From: Burkholderia sp. 4M9327F10
Lineage (GTDB): Bacteria > Pseudomonadota > Gammaproteobacteria > Burkholderiales > Burkholderiaceae
Length of the DNA stretch: 64,000 bases
Assembly (NCBI RefSeq): GCF_005503145.1
Contig: NZ_SCNV01000041.1
Coordinates: 1 to 64,000, forward strand
Direction: 5' to 3'
In this document: positions 7,301 to 15,277 of the stretch, in pieces
Position numbering within the stretch: the first letter of the stretch is position 1
Layout: each line of letters opens with the position of its first letter
Made by a program: the position numbers and the translations under genes
Notes under the pieces: generated by a model
Database searches by the model: none
Seen by the model: only the letters and a program-made list of their open reading frames with translations
Told to the model about the DNA's origin: nothing

Positions 7301-9148
7301 TTAGCCGAACGTGAACGAATAAGCTTCAACGCCCGGGTCGAGAAACTCGATCGAGAACGTGTGATCCTTGACGTCGCCGTTTTGCCGCACCAGTTGATAG
7401 AGCCGCTGCTCCGTCACCGTGCCCGTGCCGTCGGGGCTCACGTCGCTGCCGTGTGCAGCGCCCGGCGCGGCGCCGTCGATGCTGACGCGAAACCGCACGG
7501 GCTTGCCGTCCTTGTCCGGACCCAGCACCAGGTGCAGATCGCGCGCATGGAAGCGGTAGACGATGCCGCCGGATGCCGCCGCGAGCGTTGCGTGCTCGGC
7601 GCCGACGCGCCACTTGCCGTCGAGACCCCATTCGTTGAGCGCGGGTTGTGCCGGCGCCGCGTACGTGTGCAGCTTGTCCTCGGTTTCACCGCCCGGCGAA
7701 ACGAAGTTCTCGGCACGCGCGTAACCGATATAGGTTTCCGGCGAGCGCATATCGGTGTTGTCGGCGGCTGCCTCCACACCCTGGACGCTGGTGCTGGTCA
7801 AGCCGGTCGGGACATCCGCTGCGCCCGCGTGGCCCGCTTCGGTCAGCAGTTGCTGGATGACCTTTTCCGACTGCGCATAGTCGCCTTCACCGAAGTGGTG
7901 GTAGCGAATGCGTCCCTGTGCGTCGACAAAGTAATGCGCCGGCCAGTACTCGTTGTTGAGCGAGCGCCAGATGGCGTAGTTGTTGTCGATTGCCACCGGA
8001 TAGTCGATGCCGAGGTCATGCGTAGCTTTCTTGACGTTGTCGACATTGCGTTCGAAGGCGAATTCCGGCGCGTGTACGCCGATCACAACCAGCCCCTGAT
8101 CCTTGTACTTTTGCGCCCACGCTTTCACATACGGCAGCGAGCGCAGGCAGTTGATGCACGAGTAAGTCCAGAAGTCGACCAGCACGACCTTGCCGCGCAG
8201 GCTCTGTGCCGTGAGCGGCGGCGAGTTCAGCCACTGGACGGCACCGTTCAGCGAGGGCAGCTCGCCTTCGACGGGCAACGGCGGCGCCGTGTCGCTCACA
8301 GGCTGGGCTGCGCGCATCATGCTGCCCGATGTCGCCACCATTGCGTTGGCTGGGTTGGCAGCGGCTGTATCGGAGGCAGCGTTAGGGTTTGCAACAGCGG
8401 CGGCGTTGGCCGTCATCTTCGCGCCCGGCGACAGCCGGTCGACCAGCTTCTGCTCGATGCCGCCGGTGGCTACGGTCGACACCCGTGTCAGCACGCCTGT
8501 GTCGAGCCCAAACGCAATCGCGACCACGCCGGCCAGCATCGCCGCACCGATGCCGCGGCGAATCCATTCTCCGGCGCCGAGCGAGCGCTTCATGGCTGTG
8601 AACACCCGGCCGCCGATCAGCAGCGCGACTGCCAGCGAGGTGGCCGCCCCGGCCGCATAGGCGATCAGCAGCAAGGTGGTGCCGATACTCGCGCCGCGCA
8701 GCGCTGCGCCGGTCAGCACGAGGCCAAGGATCGGCCCCGCGCAGGGCGCCCACAGCAGCCCCGTGGCAATGCCGAGCAGGAACGAGGAACTGGCGCGCAC
8801 CTGCTGGCCGTCGGCCTGGGCGAAGTTCGAGAGCCGGTTGCCGGCGCTGACCAGCGGACGCATCAGATGATCGGCAAAGCGCGGGAACAGCAAGGTGAGC
8901 CCGAACACGGCCAACAGCGCGATGGCGAGCCAGCGGCCGTACTGGTTGGCCTGGGTTACCCAGCCGCCGCCGACGGCGGCCAGCGTCGCCACCAGCGCGA
9001 AGGTGAGCGCCATACCGGCGAGTAGCGGCAGACCGCTGCGCACGAACGGCTGATCGGCGCGCGCAAAGACGAACGGCAGCACCGGCAGGATGCACGGGCT
9101 GAGGATCGTCAGGGCGCCGCCGAGGTAGGCGAGAACGATGAGAAGCAT
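7301..9148 (-). CDS. dipZ: DipZ-like fusion: CcdA membrane domain + periplasmic thioredoxin + C-terminal domain
   Basis: A 615-aa three-part protein. Residues 1-215 are a CcdA/DsbD-type membrane domain with the redox cysteines in SPCILP (Cys19) and APCAGP (Cys136). After an Ala-rich linker comes a TlpA/thioredoxin domain with SCINC (cysteines near residue 330). The last about 150 residues are a beta-rich domain as in mycobacterial DipZ. It would carry electrons from cytosolic thioredoxin across the membrane to periplasmic partners. It lies between msrB (64 bp upstream) and msrA (71 bp downstream), so Msr enzymes are the likely clients rather than cytochrome c maturation. Confidence 0.9.
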   Translation of the reverse strand: MLLIVLAYLGGALTILSPCILPVLPFVFARADQPFVRSGLPLLAGMALTFALVATLAAVGGGWVTQANQYGRWLAIALLAVFGLTLLFPRFADHLMRPLVSAGNRLSNFAQADGQQVRASSSFLLGIATGLLWAPCAGPILGLVLTGAALRGASIGTTLLLIAYAAGAATSLAVALLIGGRVFTAMKRSLGAGEWIRRGIGAAMLAGVVAIAFGLDTGVLTRVSTVATGGIEQKLVDRLSPGAKMTANAAAVANPNAASDTAAANPANAMVATSGSMMRAAQPVSDTAPPLPVEGELPSLNGAVQWLNSPPLTAQSLRGKVVLVDFWTYSCINCLRSLPYVKAWAQKYKDQGLVVIGVHAPEFAFERNVDNVKKATHDLGIDYPVAIDNNYAIWRSLNNEYWPAHYFVDAQGRIRYHHFGEGDYAQSEKVIQQLLTEAGHAGAADVPTGLTSTSVQGVEAAADNTDMRSPETYIGYARAENFVSPGGETEDKLHTYAAPAQPALNEWGLDGKWRVGAEHATLAAASGGIVYRFHARDLHLVLGPDKDGKPVRFRVSIDGAAPGAAHGSDVSPDGTGTVTEQRLYQLVRQNGDVKDHTFSIEFLDPGVEAYSFTFG

Positions 9149-9212
9149 GATTTTTCCAGAGGATAGAGGCTTGGGTCAGGGCGTCAGCCGCTCGCAGGCG
9201 GGCTCAGTGGGA

Positions 9213-9725
9213 TCAGCTTGCCGCCGGCGTGAAGTTCATCGCCACGCCGTTCATGCAATAGCGCAGGCCGGTGGGCTTGGGGCCGTCGTCGAACACGTGT
9301 CCGAGATGGCCGCCGCAGCGCCGGCAGTGCACTTCCGTGCGCACCATGCCGAACGAACCGTCTTCCCGGGTCGCCACGGCGTGGTCGAGCGGCGCCCAGA
9401 AACTTGGCCAGCCCGTATGGCTGTCGAACTTGGTGCGCGACGAGAACAGGTCAAGCCGGCATCCCGCACAGGAAAACACCCCGGCGCGATGCTCGACGTT
9501 CAGCAGGCTCGAATACGGGCGTTCCGTGCCTTCCCCGCGCAGAACCATATACTGTTCCGGGGTCAGCATCTGGCGCCATTGGGCGTTCGTGCGGGTGAAT
9601 TCGAAGCCGCCGGCGGGCTGGCCGGCGTCCGCCGGCGCTGCGGACAGCCGGGGCCAGCGGCTCACGGCAGCGAGCGCCGCCACGGCGGCTGTGCCGGTGA
9701 ACAGAAAGCGTCTGCGACTCTGCAT
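9213..9725 (-). CDS. msrB: Tat-exported methionine-R-sulfoxide reductase B
   Basis: A 170-aa MsrB with a twin-arginine leader (SRRRFLFTG, then a hydrophobic stretch and AxA-type cleavage near residue 30). Zinc cysteines appear as CAGC and CRRC, and the catalytic Cys is in RYCMNG. The position that carries the resolving Cys in many MsrBs (FDSGCGWPSF) reads FDSHTGWPSF here, so this is a one-Cys form. It is the first gene of msrB-dipZ-msrA. Tat export suggests cofactor-loaded (Zn) folding before transport. It is divergent from a two-component regulator gene 217 bp away. Confidence 0.93.
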   Translation of the reverse strand: MQSRRRFLFTGTAAVAALAAVSRWPRLSAAPADAGQPAGGFEFTRTNAQWRQMLTPEQYMVLRGEGTERPYSSLLNVEHRAGVFSCAGCRLDLFSSRTKFDSHTGWPSFWAPLDHAVATREDGSFGMVRTEVHCRRCGGHLGHVFDDGPKPTGLRYCMNGVAMNFTPAAS

Positions 9726-9942
9726 GATGGGCTCCTGGGTGCCAATGTGCGGTTAGTGCCGTCATGCTAGGTCGCGGGCGGTGTCGAAGTCCTCACGAAA
9801 AGTTAAATTAAATGTGACAACTCGCAGCTGGGAAATTTTGCACAATGACGTAACGGCAGTTCTGTAACAGCAGCCTTGCGCGGCGCGCGCCGCTAACCGC
9901 TCCCCTGACGCTAACCACGGCCCGACCGGCATCCCAAGCCCC

Positions 9943-10704
9943 ATGGATCATCCGAAGCGCGTACTGATCGTCGAAGACGACGTCGACATTGCCAACGTTC
10001 TGAGCCTGCATCTGCGCGACGAACGCTATGAAGTCGTGCACAGCGCCGACGGCAACGAAGGGCTGCGGCTGCTGGAGCAGGGCGGCTGGGATGCGCTGAT
10101 TCTCGACCTGATGCTGCCCCGCGTCGACGGCCTGGAGATTTGCCGGCGCGCTCGCGCCATGACCCGTTATACGCCGATCATCATCACCAGTGCGCGCTCG
10201 AGCGAAGTGCACCGGATTCTCGGCCTCGAACTCGGCGCTGACGATTACCTTGCCAAGCCGTTTTCGGTGCTCGAACTGGTGGCGCGGGTGAAGGCGTTGC
10301 TGCGGCGCGTCGATGCCATGGCGAAAGACTCGCGCATCGACGCCGGCACCTTGCAGCTCGCCGGCCTGACGATCGATCCGTTGACGCGCGAGGCGGCCGT
10401 CGAAGGCCGCCGCATCGAGCTGACGCCGCGCGAATTCGATCTGCTGTATTTCTTCGCCCAGCATCCGGGCAAGGTGTATTCGCGCATGGATCTGCTGAAC
10501 GCCGTGTGGGGCTATCAGCACGAAGGCTACGAACACACGGTCAATACGCATATCAACCGTCTGCGCGCGAAGATCGAGGCCGATCCGGCACAACCTTCGC
10601 GCATCCTGACCGTCTGGGGGCACGGTTACAAGCTGGCGGTGCCGTCCGAAAGCGCTGCAGCGTCAGCGCCGGCGCCGGACGCCCGCCCGAAGGATGCGCC
10701 GTGA
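9943..10704 (+). CDS. OmpR-family response regulator
   Basis: A 253-aa response regulator. The receiver domain (residues 6-118) has the acidic pocket VEDD, phosphoacceptor Asp55 (LILDLMLPRVDG) and the conserved Lys in LAKPF. The winged-helix output domain (about 140-235) shows LTPREFDLLYFF and VNTHINRLRAKIE. The tail is Ala/Pro-rich. It overlaps the kinase gene by a GTGA junction, so the pair is translationally coupled. It is divergent from msrB-dipZ-msrA, which makes redox or envelope stress a possible cue (inference). Confidence 0.93.
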   Translation: MDHPKRVLIVEDDVDIANVLSLHLRDERYEVVHSADGNEGLRLLEQGGWDALILDLMLPRVDGLEICRRARAMTRYTPIIITSARSSEVHRILGLELGADDYLAKPFSVLELVARVKALLRRVDAMAKDSRIDAGTLQLAGLTIDPLTREAAVEGRRIELTPREFDLLYFFAQHPGKVYSRMDLLNAVWGYQHEGYEHTVNTHINRLRAKIEADPAQPSRILTVWGHGYKLAVPSESAAASAPAPDARPKDAP

Positions 10705-12188
10705 ACCTGACCCTGACCCAGCGGCTCCTGATCGTCTTCTCGGCGCTGCTGCTCGCCTGCTCGGGTGCGTCGGCCTGGCTGCAGATCCGTTCGAGTGACC
10801 TGCATGAAAAAGAGGTCGTGCAGGGCCTCTCGCGCGGCCTGGCCGCGCACATCGCCAGCAGCACGTCGCTGACCGACGCGAACGGCTTGCGCCCGGACGC
10901 CGTGCGGCAACTGTTCGGGCAGTTGATGGCGGTGAATCCGAGCGTCGAGGTCTATCTGCTCGACAACGAGGGGCGCATTGAAGGCGACGATGCGCCCGCC
11001 GGACGCGTGAAGCGGGAACGGGTGGATCTGGGGCCGATCCGGCGTTTCATTGCTGGCGGCGCACTGCCGATCCTCGGCGACGATCCGCGCAGCATGGACG
11101 GCCATAAGGTGTTCAGCGCCGCGCCGCTGCAAATGGCGGGGCACCCGCCGTCGGGCTATATCTACGTGGTGCTGCTCGGCGAGGCGCACGATGAACTGGC
11201 GGCGCGCGTCGCCGCCAGTTCGGTGTTGCGCACCACGCTCTGGTCGATGGCGCTGGTGGCCTTGCTGGGGCTCGTCGCCGGCCTGGTGGCGTTCGGCCTG
11301 ATCACCCGGCCGCTGCGCCGCCTGACCGAGGCGATGCGCCAGTTCGACGCCAACGGCGAGCCGGACACCCAACCTCAGGTGCCGCGCTCGACCGCAGCTG
11401 GACGGCGCGATGAAATCGCCGTGCTGGAGGCCACCTTCGCGCAGATGGCGGACCGCATCGGCGAGCAGTGGCGCGCGCTGACGCGCCAGGATCAGCAGCG
11501 GCGCGAATTGCTCGCCAATATTTCGCACGATCTGCGCACTCCGCTCACATCGCTGCACGGCTACCTCGAAACGCTCTCGCTAAAGGCGGACACGCTCAGC
11601 GAGACCGAGCGCAAACGCTATCTCGGGATCGCGCTCGCGCAAAGCGTCAAGGTCGGGCGGCTTGCACAGGCGCTGTTCGAGCTGGCGCGGCTCGAGCATG
11701 GCAACGTGCAGCCGGCGCTGGAGGACTTTTCGCTGGTCGATCTGGTGCAGGACGTGTTCCAGAAATTCGAGTTGCCGGCCGAGGCTCGCCGCATCCAGCT
11801 AAGGGCCGACATTCCGCAGCGTCTGCCGGCCGTCTGCGCGGACCTCGGCATGATCGAGCGGGTGCTGACCAACCTGCTCGACAACGCGATTCGCCATACG
11901 CCGCCCGAAGGCGCAATCGACGTGGAACTTGCATACCGCGACGGCAAGGTGCAGGTGACGGTCAGCGACACAGGCCCAGGCATTCCGGCGGAATTGCGCG
12001 AAGGGCTATTCGAGCGCCCGCTGGGTGGGGGCGGTGCGCATCGTGGCGGCGGCTTCGGACTGCTGATCGTGCAGCGCATGCTGCAGTTGCACCATAGCCG
12101 GATCCGCCTCGTGGAGCGCGCCGGCGCGGGGACGAGCTTCGCCTTCGAACTGCCGACGGCCAACGTCGCCCAGACCGCGCGTGCCTGA
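10701..12188 (+). CDS. Sensor histidine kinase
   Basis: A 495-aa membrane kinase starting at GTG 10701, overlapping the regulator's stop codon. Domains in order: TM1 (about residues 5-25), a periplasmic sensor loop of about 150 residues, TM2 (about 180-205), HAMP, a HisKA domain with His276 in ELLANISHDLRTPLTS, and an HATPase domain with NLLDNAIRHT, DTGPGIP and GGGFGL. It lacks cytosolic PAS domains. It phosphorylates the upstream OmpR-type regulator. The signal is unknown. Confidence 0.92.
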   Translation: MNLTLTQRLLIVFSALLLACSGASAWLQIRSSDLHEKEVVQGLSRGLAAHIASSTSLTDANGLRPDAVRQLFGQLMAVNPSVEVYLLDNEGRIEGDDAPAGRVKRERVDLGPIRRFIAGGALPILGDDPRSMDGHKVFSAAPLQMAGHPPSGYIYVVLLGEAHDELAARVAASSVLRTTLWSMALVALLGLVAGLVAFGLITRPLRRLTEAMRQFDANGEPDTQPQVPRSTAAGRRDEIAVLEATFAQMADRIGEQWRALTRQDQQRRELLANISHDLRTPLTSLHGYLETLSLKADTLSETERKRYLGIALAQSVKVGRLAQALFELARLEHGNVQPALEDFSLVDLVQDVFQKFELPAEARRIQLRADIPQRLPAVCADLGMIERVLTNLLDNAIRHTPPEGAIDVELAYRDGKVQVTVSDTGPGIPAELREGLFERPLGGGGAHRGGGFGLLIVQRMLQLHHSRIRLVERAGAGTSFAFELPTANVAQTARA

Positions 12189-12202
12189 GAGCCTGGCTTG
12201 AC

Positions 12203-12222
12203 GCTGCGCGAGTGCGCGCAGC
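12203..12222. terminator. Hairpin between convergent genes
   Basis: GCTGCGC and GCGCAGC form a 7-bp stem with a 6-nt loop between the convergent kinase and molbindin genes. There is no U-run on either strand, so any termination activity would be weak or Rho-assisted. Confidence 0.3.
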
Positions 12223-12229
12223 GGGACGC

Positions 12230-12664
12230 TTACTGATCCACGCCGACGATCACGCTCGACGCCTTGAAAATCGCCGTAGCGGGTTTGCCGCTGGCGAGGC
12301 CGAGGCGGTCGACGCTTTCGTTGGTGATGATGGCGGCGATCTGCGCGCCGCCTGCAGCGGCAATCGTGACCTCGGAGTTGACGGCGCCCTTGGTGACGGC
12401 GGTTACGGTGCCGGAAATGAAATTGCGCGCCGACACCTGGCTGCTCGTGACATCCACCATCACCAGCACCGACGAGGCTTTCACCAGCGCAAAGGCCGCC
12501 TTGCCTTGCGCGAGGCCGAGTGAGGTCGCACTGCCGTGCGTGATCACCGCGACGACGTCGAGACCGTCCTTGGTGCGCAGTACGATTTCGTCGTTCACCG
12601 CGCCGTGCTTCACTTCGGCTACGGTCCCTTCAAACTGATTGCGCGCACTGGTTCGCATCTTCAT
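12230..12664 (-). CDS. mop: Molbindin (tandem Mop/TOBE domains)
   Basis: A 144-aa protein made of two copies of the about 65-residue Mop (TOBE) domain. Each has the pattern SARNxFxGTVxxVxxGAVNxE, then a segment ending IT(H/N)xS, and KASSVxVxVD at the end. Such di-Mop proteins bind molybdate or tungstate at subunit interfaces and act as cytosolic molybdenum stores. No Mod transporter or molybdopterin genes are adjacent. It is convergent with the histidine kinase gene. Confidence 0.93.
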   Translation of the reverse strand: MKMRTSARNQFEGTVAEVKHGAVNDEIVLRTKDGLDVVAVITHGSATSLGLAQGKAAFALVKASSVLVMVDVTSSQVSARNFISGTVTAVTKGAVNSEVTIAAAGGAQIAAIITNESVDRLGLASGKPATAIFKASSVIVGVDQ

Positions 12665-12782
12665 CTCCTGGTAGGCGGTCCACGCCGCCCTGAGCGGGGA
12701 CCGGATGTTGAGGTCAGGCGAAACAGTGTAACGGGAAGAGGCGCGGCGCGGGACGTCATATATGACGCGCCGCGTCAGCGGA

Positions 12783-13850
12783 TCAATCGGCCTCGACCGG
12801 AACCCGGCGTGCGAGGGCGCACATCAATTCATAGCCGATCGTCCCGGCGGCGTGCGCCACGTCGTCGATCTTGACCCGATTGCCCCAGAGTTCGACCTGC
12901 GAGCCGACGCGAGCGTTGGGGCAGGGCGAGAGATCGACCGTCAGCATGTCCATCGACACGCGTCCGACCACTCGCGTCAGCGTGCCGTCGACGGCGATCG
13001 GCGTGCCGGTCGGCGCGTGCCGCGGGTAGCCGTCTGCGTAGCCGCAAGCCACCACGCCAATGCGCATGGGCTCGTTCGCCGCGAACTTGCGGCCGTAGCC
13101 GACCGTCTCCTGCGGCGACAAGGTTTGCGTGCCGATAATCTGGCTCGTCAAGCTCATCGACGCGCGCAGCGGAATATCCGCGACATCGCTCGATACGCCC
13201 GAGGGCGAGCCGCCATAAAGCACGATGCCTGGCCGCACCCAGTCGCGGTGCGCGCGCGGATGCCATAGCGCCGCTGCTGAGTTGGCGAGACAGCGCGCGC
13301 CGGGAATCTCGCGGGTAGCGGCGTCGAAACGCTCCACTTGCCAGTCCAGGTCGCCTTCGTCGGCGCTGGCAAAGTGGCTCATCAGCGTGATCTCGCCAAT
13401 CGACGCCGACGCTTTCGCGCGTTCCCACGCAGCCCGGAACGCATCCGGCCGGAAGCCCAGGCGATTCATGCCGGAGTTCATCTTCAGATTGATATCGATC
13501 GGCTGCTTTACCTTGGCTGCGCACAGCAGGTCGAGTTGCTCCGTGCAATGCACGGCGACGCTCAGGCGCAACTCGTCGGCCACCGCGACGTCATCCGGCG
13601 TGAAGATTCCTTCGAGCAGCAGCACGGGCTTGGTCCAGCCGAGGGCGCGCACCCGCACCGCTTCGTCGAGGTCGAGCAGGCCAATGCCGTCGGCCTCGCT
13701 CAGCCCCGGATAGATGCGCTCGATGCCATGCCCATAAGCGTTGGCCTTGACGATCGCCCAGATGCGCGCGCCGGGCGTGCGCTGGCGGACCAGTTCAAGA
13801 TTGTGGCGAACAGCATCCGGGTGAATCCGGGCAGCAATCGGGCGGGGCAT
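12783..13850 (-). CDS. alr: Alanine racemase
   Basis: A 355-aa fold-type III PLP enzyme that interconverts L- and D-alanine for peptidoglycan. The PLP lysine is Lys35 in VKANAYGHG, and the second catalytic base is Tyr252 in [15 protein letters not shown] and ELWG lie in the C-terminal beta domain. Length and motifs match Alr rather than broad-spectrum racemases. It is divergent from the DNA-repair operon across a 308-bp AT-rich gap. A single housekeeping gene is likely; the window does not show whether a second racemase (dadX) exists elsewhere. Confidence 0.95.
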   Translation of the reverse strand: MPRPIAARIHPDAVRHNLELVRQRTPGARIWAIVKANAYGHGIERIYPGLSEADGIGLLDLDEAVRVRALGWTKPVLLLEGIFTPDDVAVADELRLSVAVHCTEQLDLLCAAKVKQPIDINLKMNSGMNRLGFRPDAFRAAWERAKASASIGEITLMSHFASADEGDLDWQVERFDAATREIPGARCLANSAAALWHPRAHRDWVRPGIVLYGGSPSGVSSDVADIPLRASMSLTSQIIGTQTLSPQETVGYGRKFAANEPMRIGVVACGYADGYPRHAPTGTPIAVDGTLTRVVGRVSMDMLTVDLSPCPNARVGSQVELWGNRVKIDDVAHAAGTIGYELMCALARRVPVEAD

Positions 13851-14158
13851 TGATGTCCTCGTTGGGAGTAGGTGGAGAGAGTCGGCGAGCAGGCCGCTTG
13901 CAGGGGCGGGGAGCCGGATCGAAGCCGGTCAGGGGAGCGGCTATCGGCCCGCTTTTCAACCAGCTTTTGCGTGCAGCCCAGTTTCGGGCACTAGGATAAA
14001 TCGTCGTTTTCAGGTTTTGTTACTGTATTTTTATCGAATTTCAGTATAAAAAATGCCTGTCGAGATGGCCGGTGCGGCTCCGGTTTAGCGCTCTGTCACG
14101 GTAACATCCATGATCCACGAGGCACGTCCTTCGCTCGTCATTCATAGAACGGAAATTC
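13851..14158. promoter_or_regulatory. Divergent promoter region between alr and the nuclease/recCBD operon
   Basis: This 308-bp gap has no convincing ORF. Bases 14005-14053 are strikingly AT-rich for this genome, with TTGTTACTG and TATAAAAAA, and are the likely promoter zone for the rightward operon and possibly for alr. Hexamer spacing is not ideal (19 nt between TTACTG and TATAAA), so I do not fix a start point. Nothing else is recognised. Confidence 0.4.
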
Positions 14159-15277
14159 ATGATCAGATTCCTGCACACCGCGGACTGGCAGATCGGCACT
14201 CAATTCGGCCAGTTCGAGGCCGAGGAAGCCGCCCATCTCGCGGAGGCGCGTTTCGAAACGGTGCGCCGGATCGCCAGCGAGGCGGCCGCGCGCCGCGCCG
14301 ACGCCGTGCTGGTTGCCGGTGACGTATTCGATCTGCAGACCGTCTCCGATACCGTCATCCGGCGCCTGTTCGGCGCGTTGGCGGGTTTTACCGGCGCGTG
14401 GATCATGCTGCCGGGCAATCACGATGCCGCACTGGTCGAAAGCGTCTGGACGCGGGCCCAGCGTTTGAACTGTGTCCCGGCCAATGTGCACGTCGTGCTG
14501 ACACCGGGCGTGGTCCTGCTCGATGCGCTCAAGTGCGCCTTTCTGTGCGCGCCGCTCACGCAGCGCATCACCTATGACGACACCACGGCGTTTTTCGATC
14601 AGGCCGAGACACCGCCGGGCTATTTTCGCGTGGGGCTCGCCCATGGCAGCGTGAGCGGCATCCTGCAGGAGGGGATCGATTCGAGCAATCCAATCGCGCC
14701 GACCCGAGCCGAGACCGCGCGCCTCGACTATCTCGCGCTGGGCGACTGGCACGGCCACTTCGAGGTGAACAGCCGCACGTGGTACGCCGGCACGCATGAA
14801 CAGGACCGGTTCCGCGCCAACGATCCGGGTTTCATGCTCGACGTCACGCTCGAAGAACCGGGCGCGCTGCCTGCGGTGCAGGCGGTGTCGGTGGGCAAGT
14901 ATCGCTGGCTGCGCTGGGAAGAGGACATCGTGGTGCCGAGCGACGTGGATGCGTTGAAAGCGCGTTTGCAGGCGCTCGGTGCGACGGACGTGCTCAAGCT
15001 CGACGTGCGTGGCAGCACCGATCTCGGCTCCGCCGAAGCCGTGCGTCTCGCGGTAGACGAAGCCCGTGCGCGAGTGCGGGCCATGCGCGTGGATATGAGT
15101 GAACTGCAGGTGCAGCCTACCGCGGACGACCTTGCGGCACTCGGTGCGCAAAGCGGTTATCTCGGCAAAGTGGTCACGCGTTTGCGCGATCTGCAGGCGG
15201 ACCCCCAGCAAGCGAAGCTCGCGGCGGAAGCGTTGCTGCTGCTCGCCCAGTTTCAGCGTGAAGCGAGGCCCGCATGA
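14159..15277 (+). CDS. SbcD/Mre11/YhaO-type DNA repair metallophosphoesterase
   Basis: A 372-aa calcineurin-like phosphoesterase with the five metal-binding motifs of Mre11-type nucleases: HTADWQIG (His6, Asp9), GDVFD (Asp55), GNHD (87-89), LAHG and GDWHGH. The C-terminal about 150 residues are the capping/partner-binding region. It is the first gene of a five-gene operon and its stop overlaps the next start by ATGA, as expected for a nuclease-ATPase pair. It is closer in build to YhaO-like proteins than to canonical SbcD. Expected role: Mn-dependent processing of DNA ends. Confidence 0.88.
   Translation: MIRFLHTADWQIGTQFGQFEAEEAAHLAEARFETVRRIASEAAARRADAVLVAGDVFDLQTVSDTVIRRLFGALAGFTGAWIMLPGNHDAALVESVWTRAQRLNCVPANVHVVLTPGVVLLDALKCAFLCAPLTQRITYDDTTAFFDQAETPPGYFRVGLAHGSVSGILQEGIDSSNPIAPTRAETARLDYLALGDWHGHFEVNSRTWYAGTHEQDRFRANDPGFMLDVTLEEPGALPAVQAVSVGKYRWLRWEEDIVVPSDVDALKARLQALGATDVLKLDVRGSTDLGSAEAVRLAVDEARARVRAMRVDMSELQVQPTADDLAALGAQSGYLGKVVTRLRDLQADPQQAKLAAEALLLLAQFQREARPA

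Noticed and set aside
7361-9025. 554-codon plus-strand frame opposite dipZ
   Set aside because: The composition is typical of a shadow frame (Arg/Val/Gly/Asp runs) and it matches no family, while the minus strand has clear CcdA and thioredoxin motifs.
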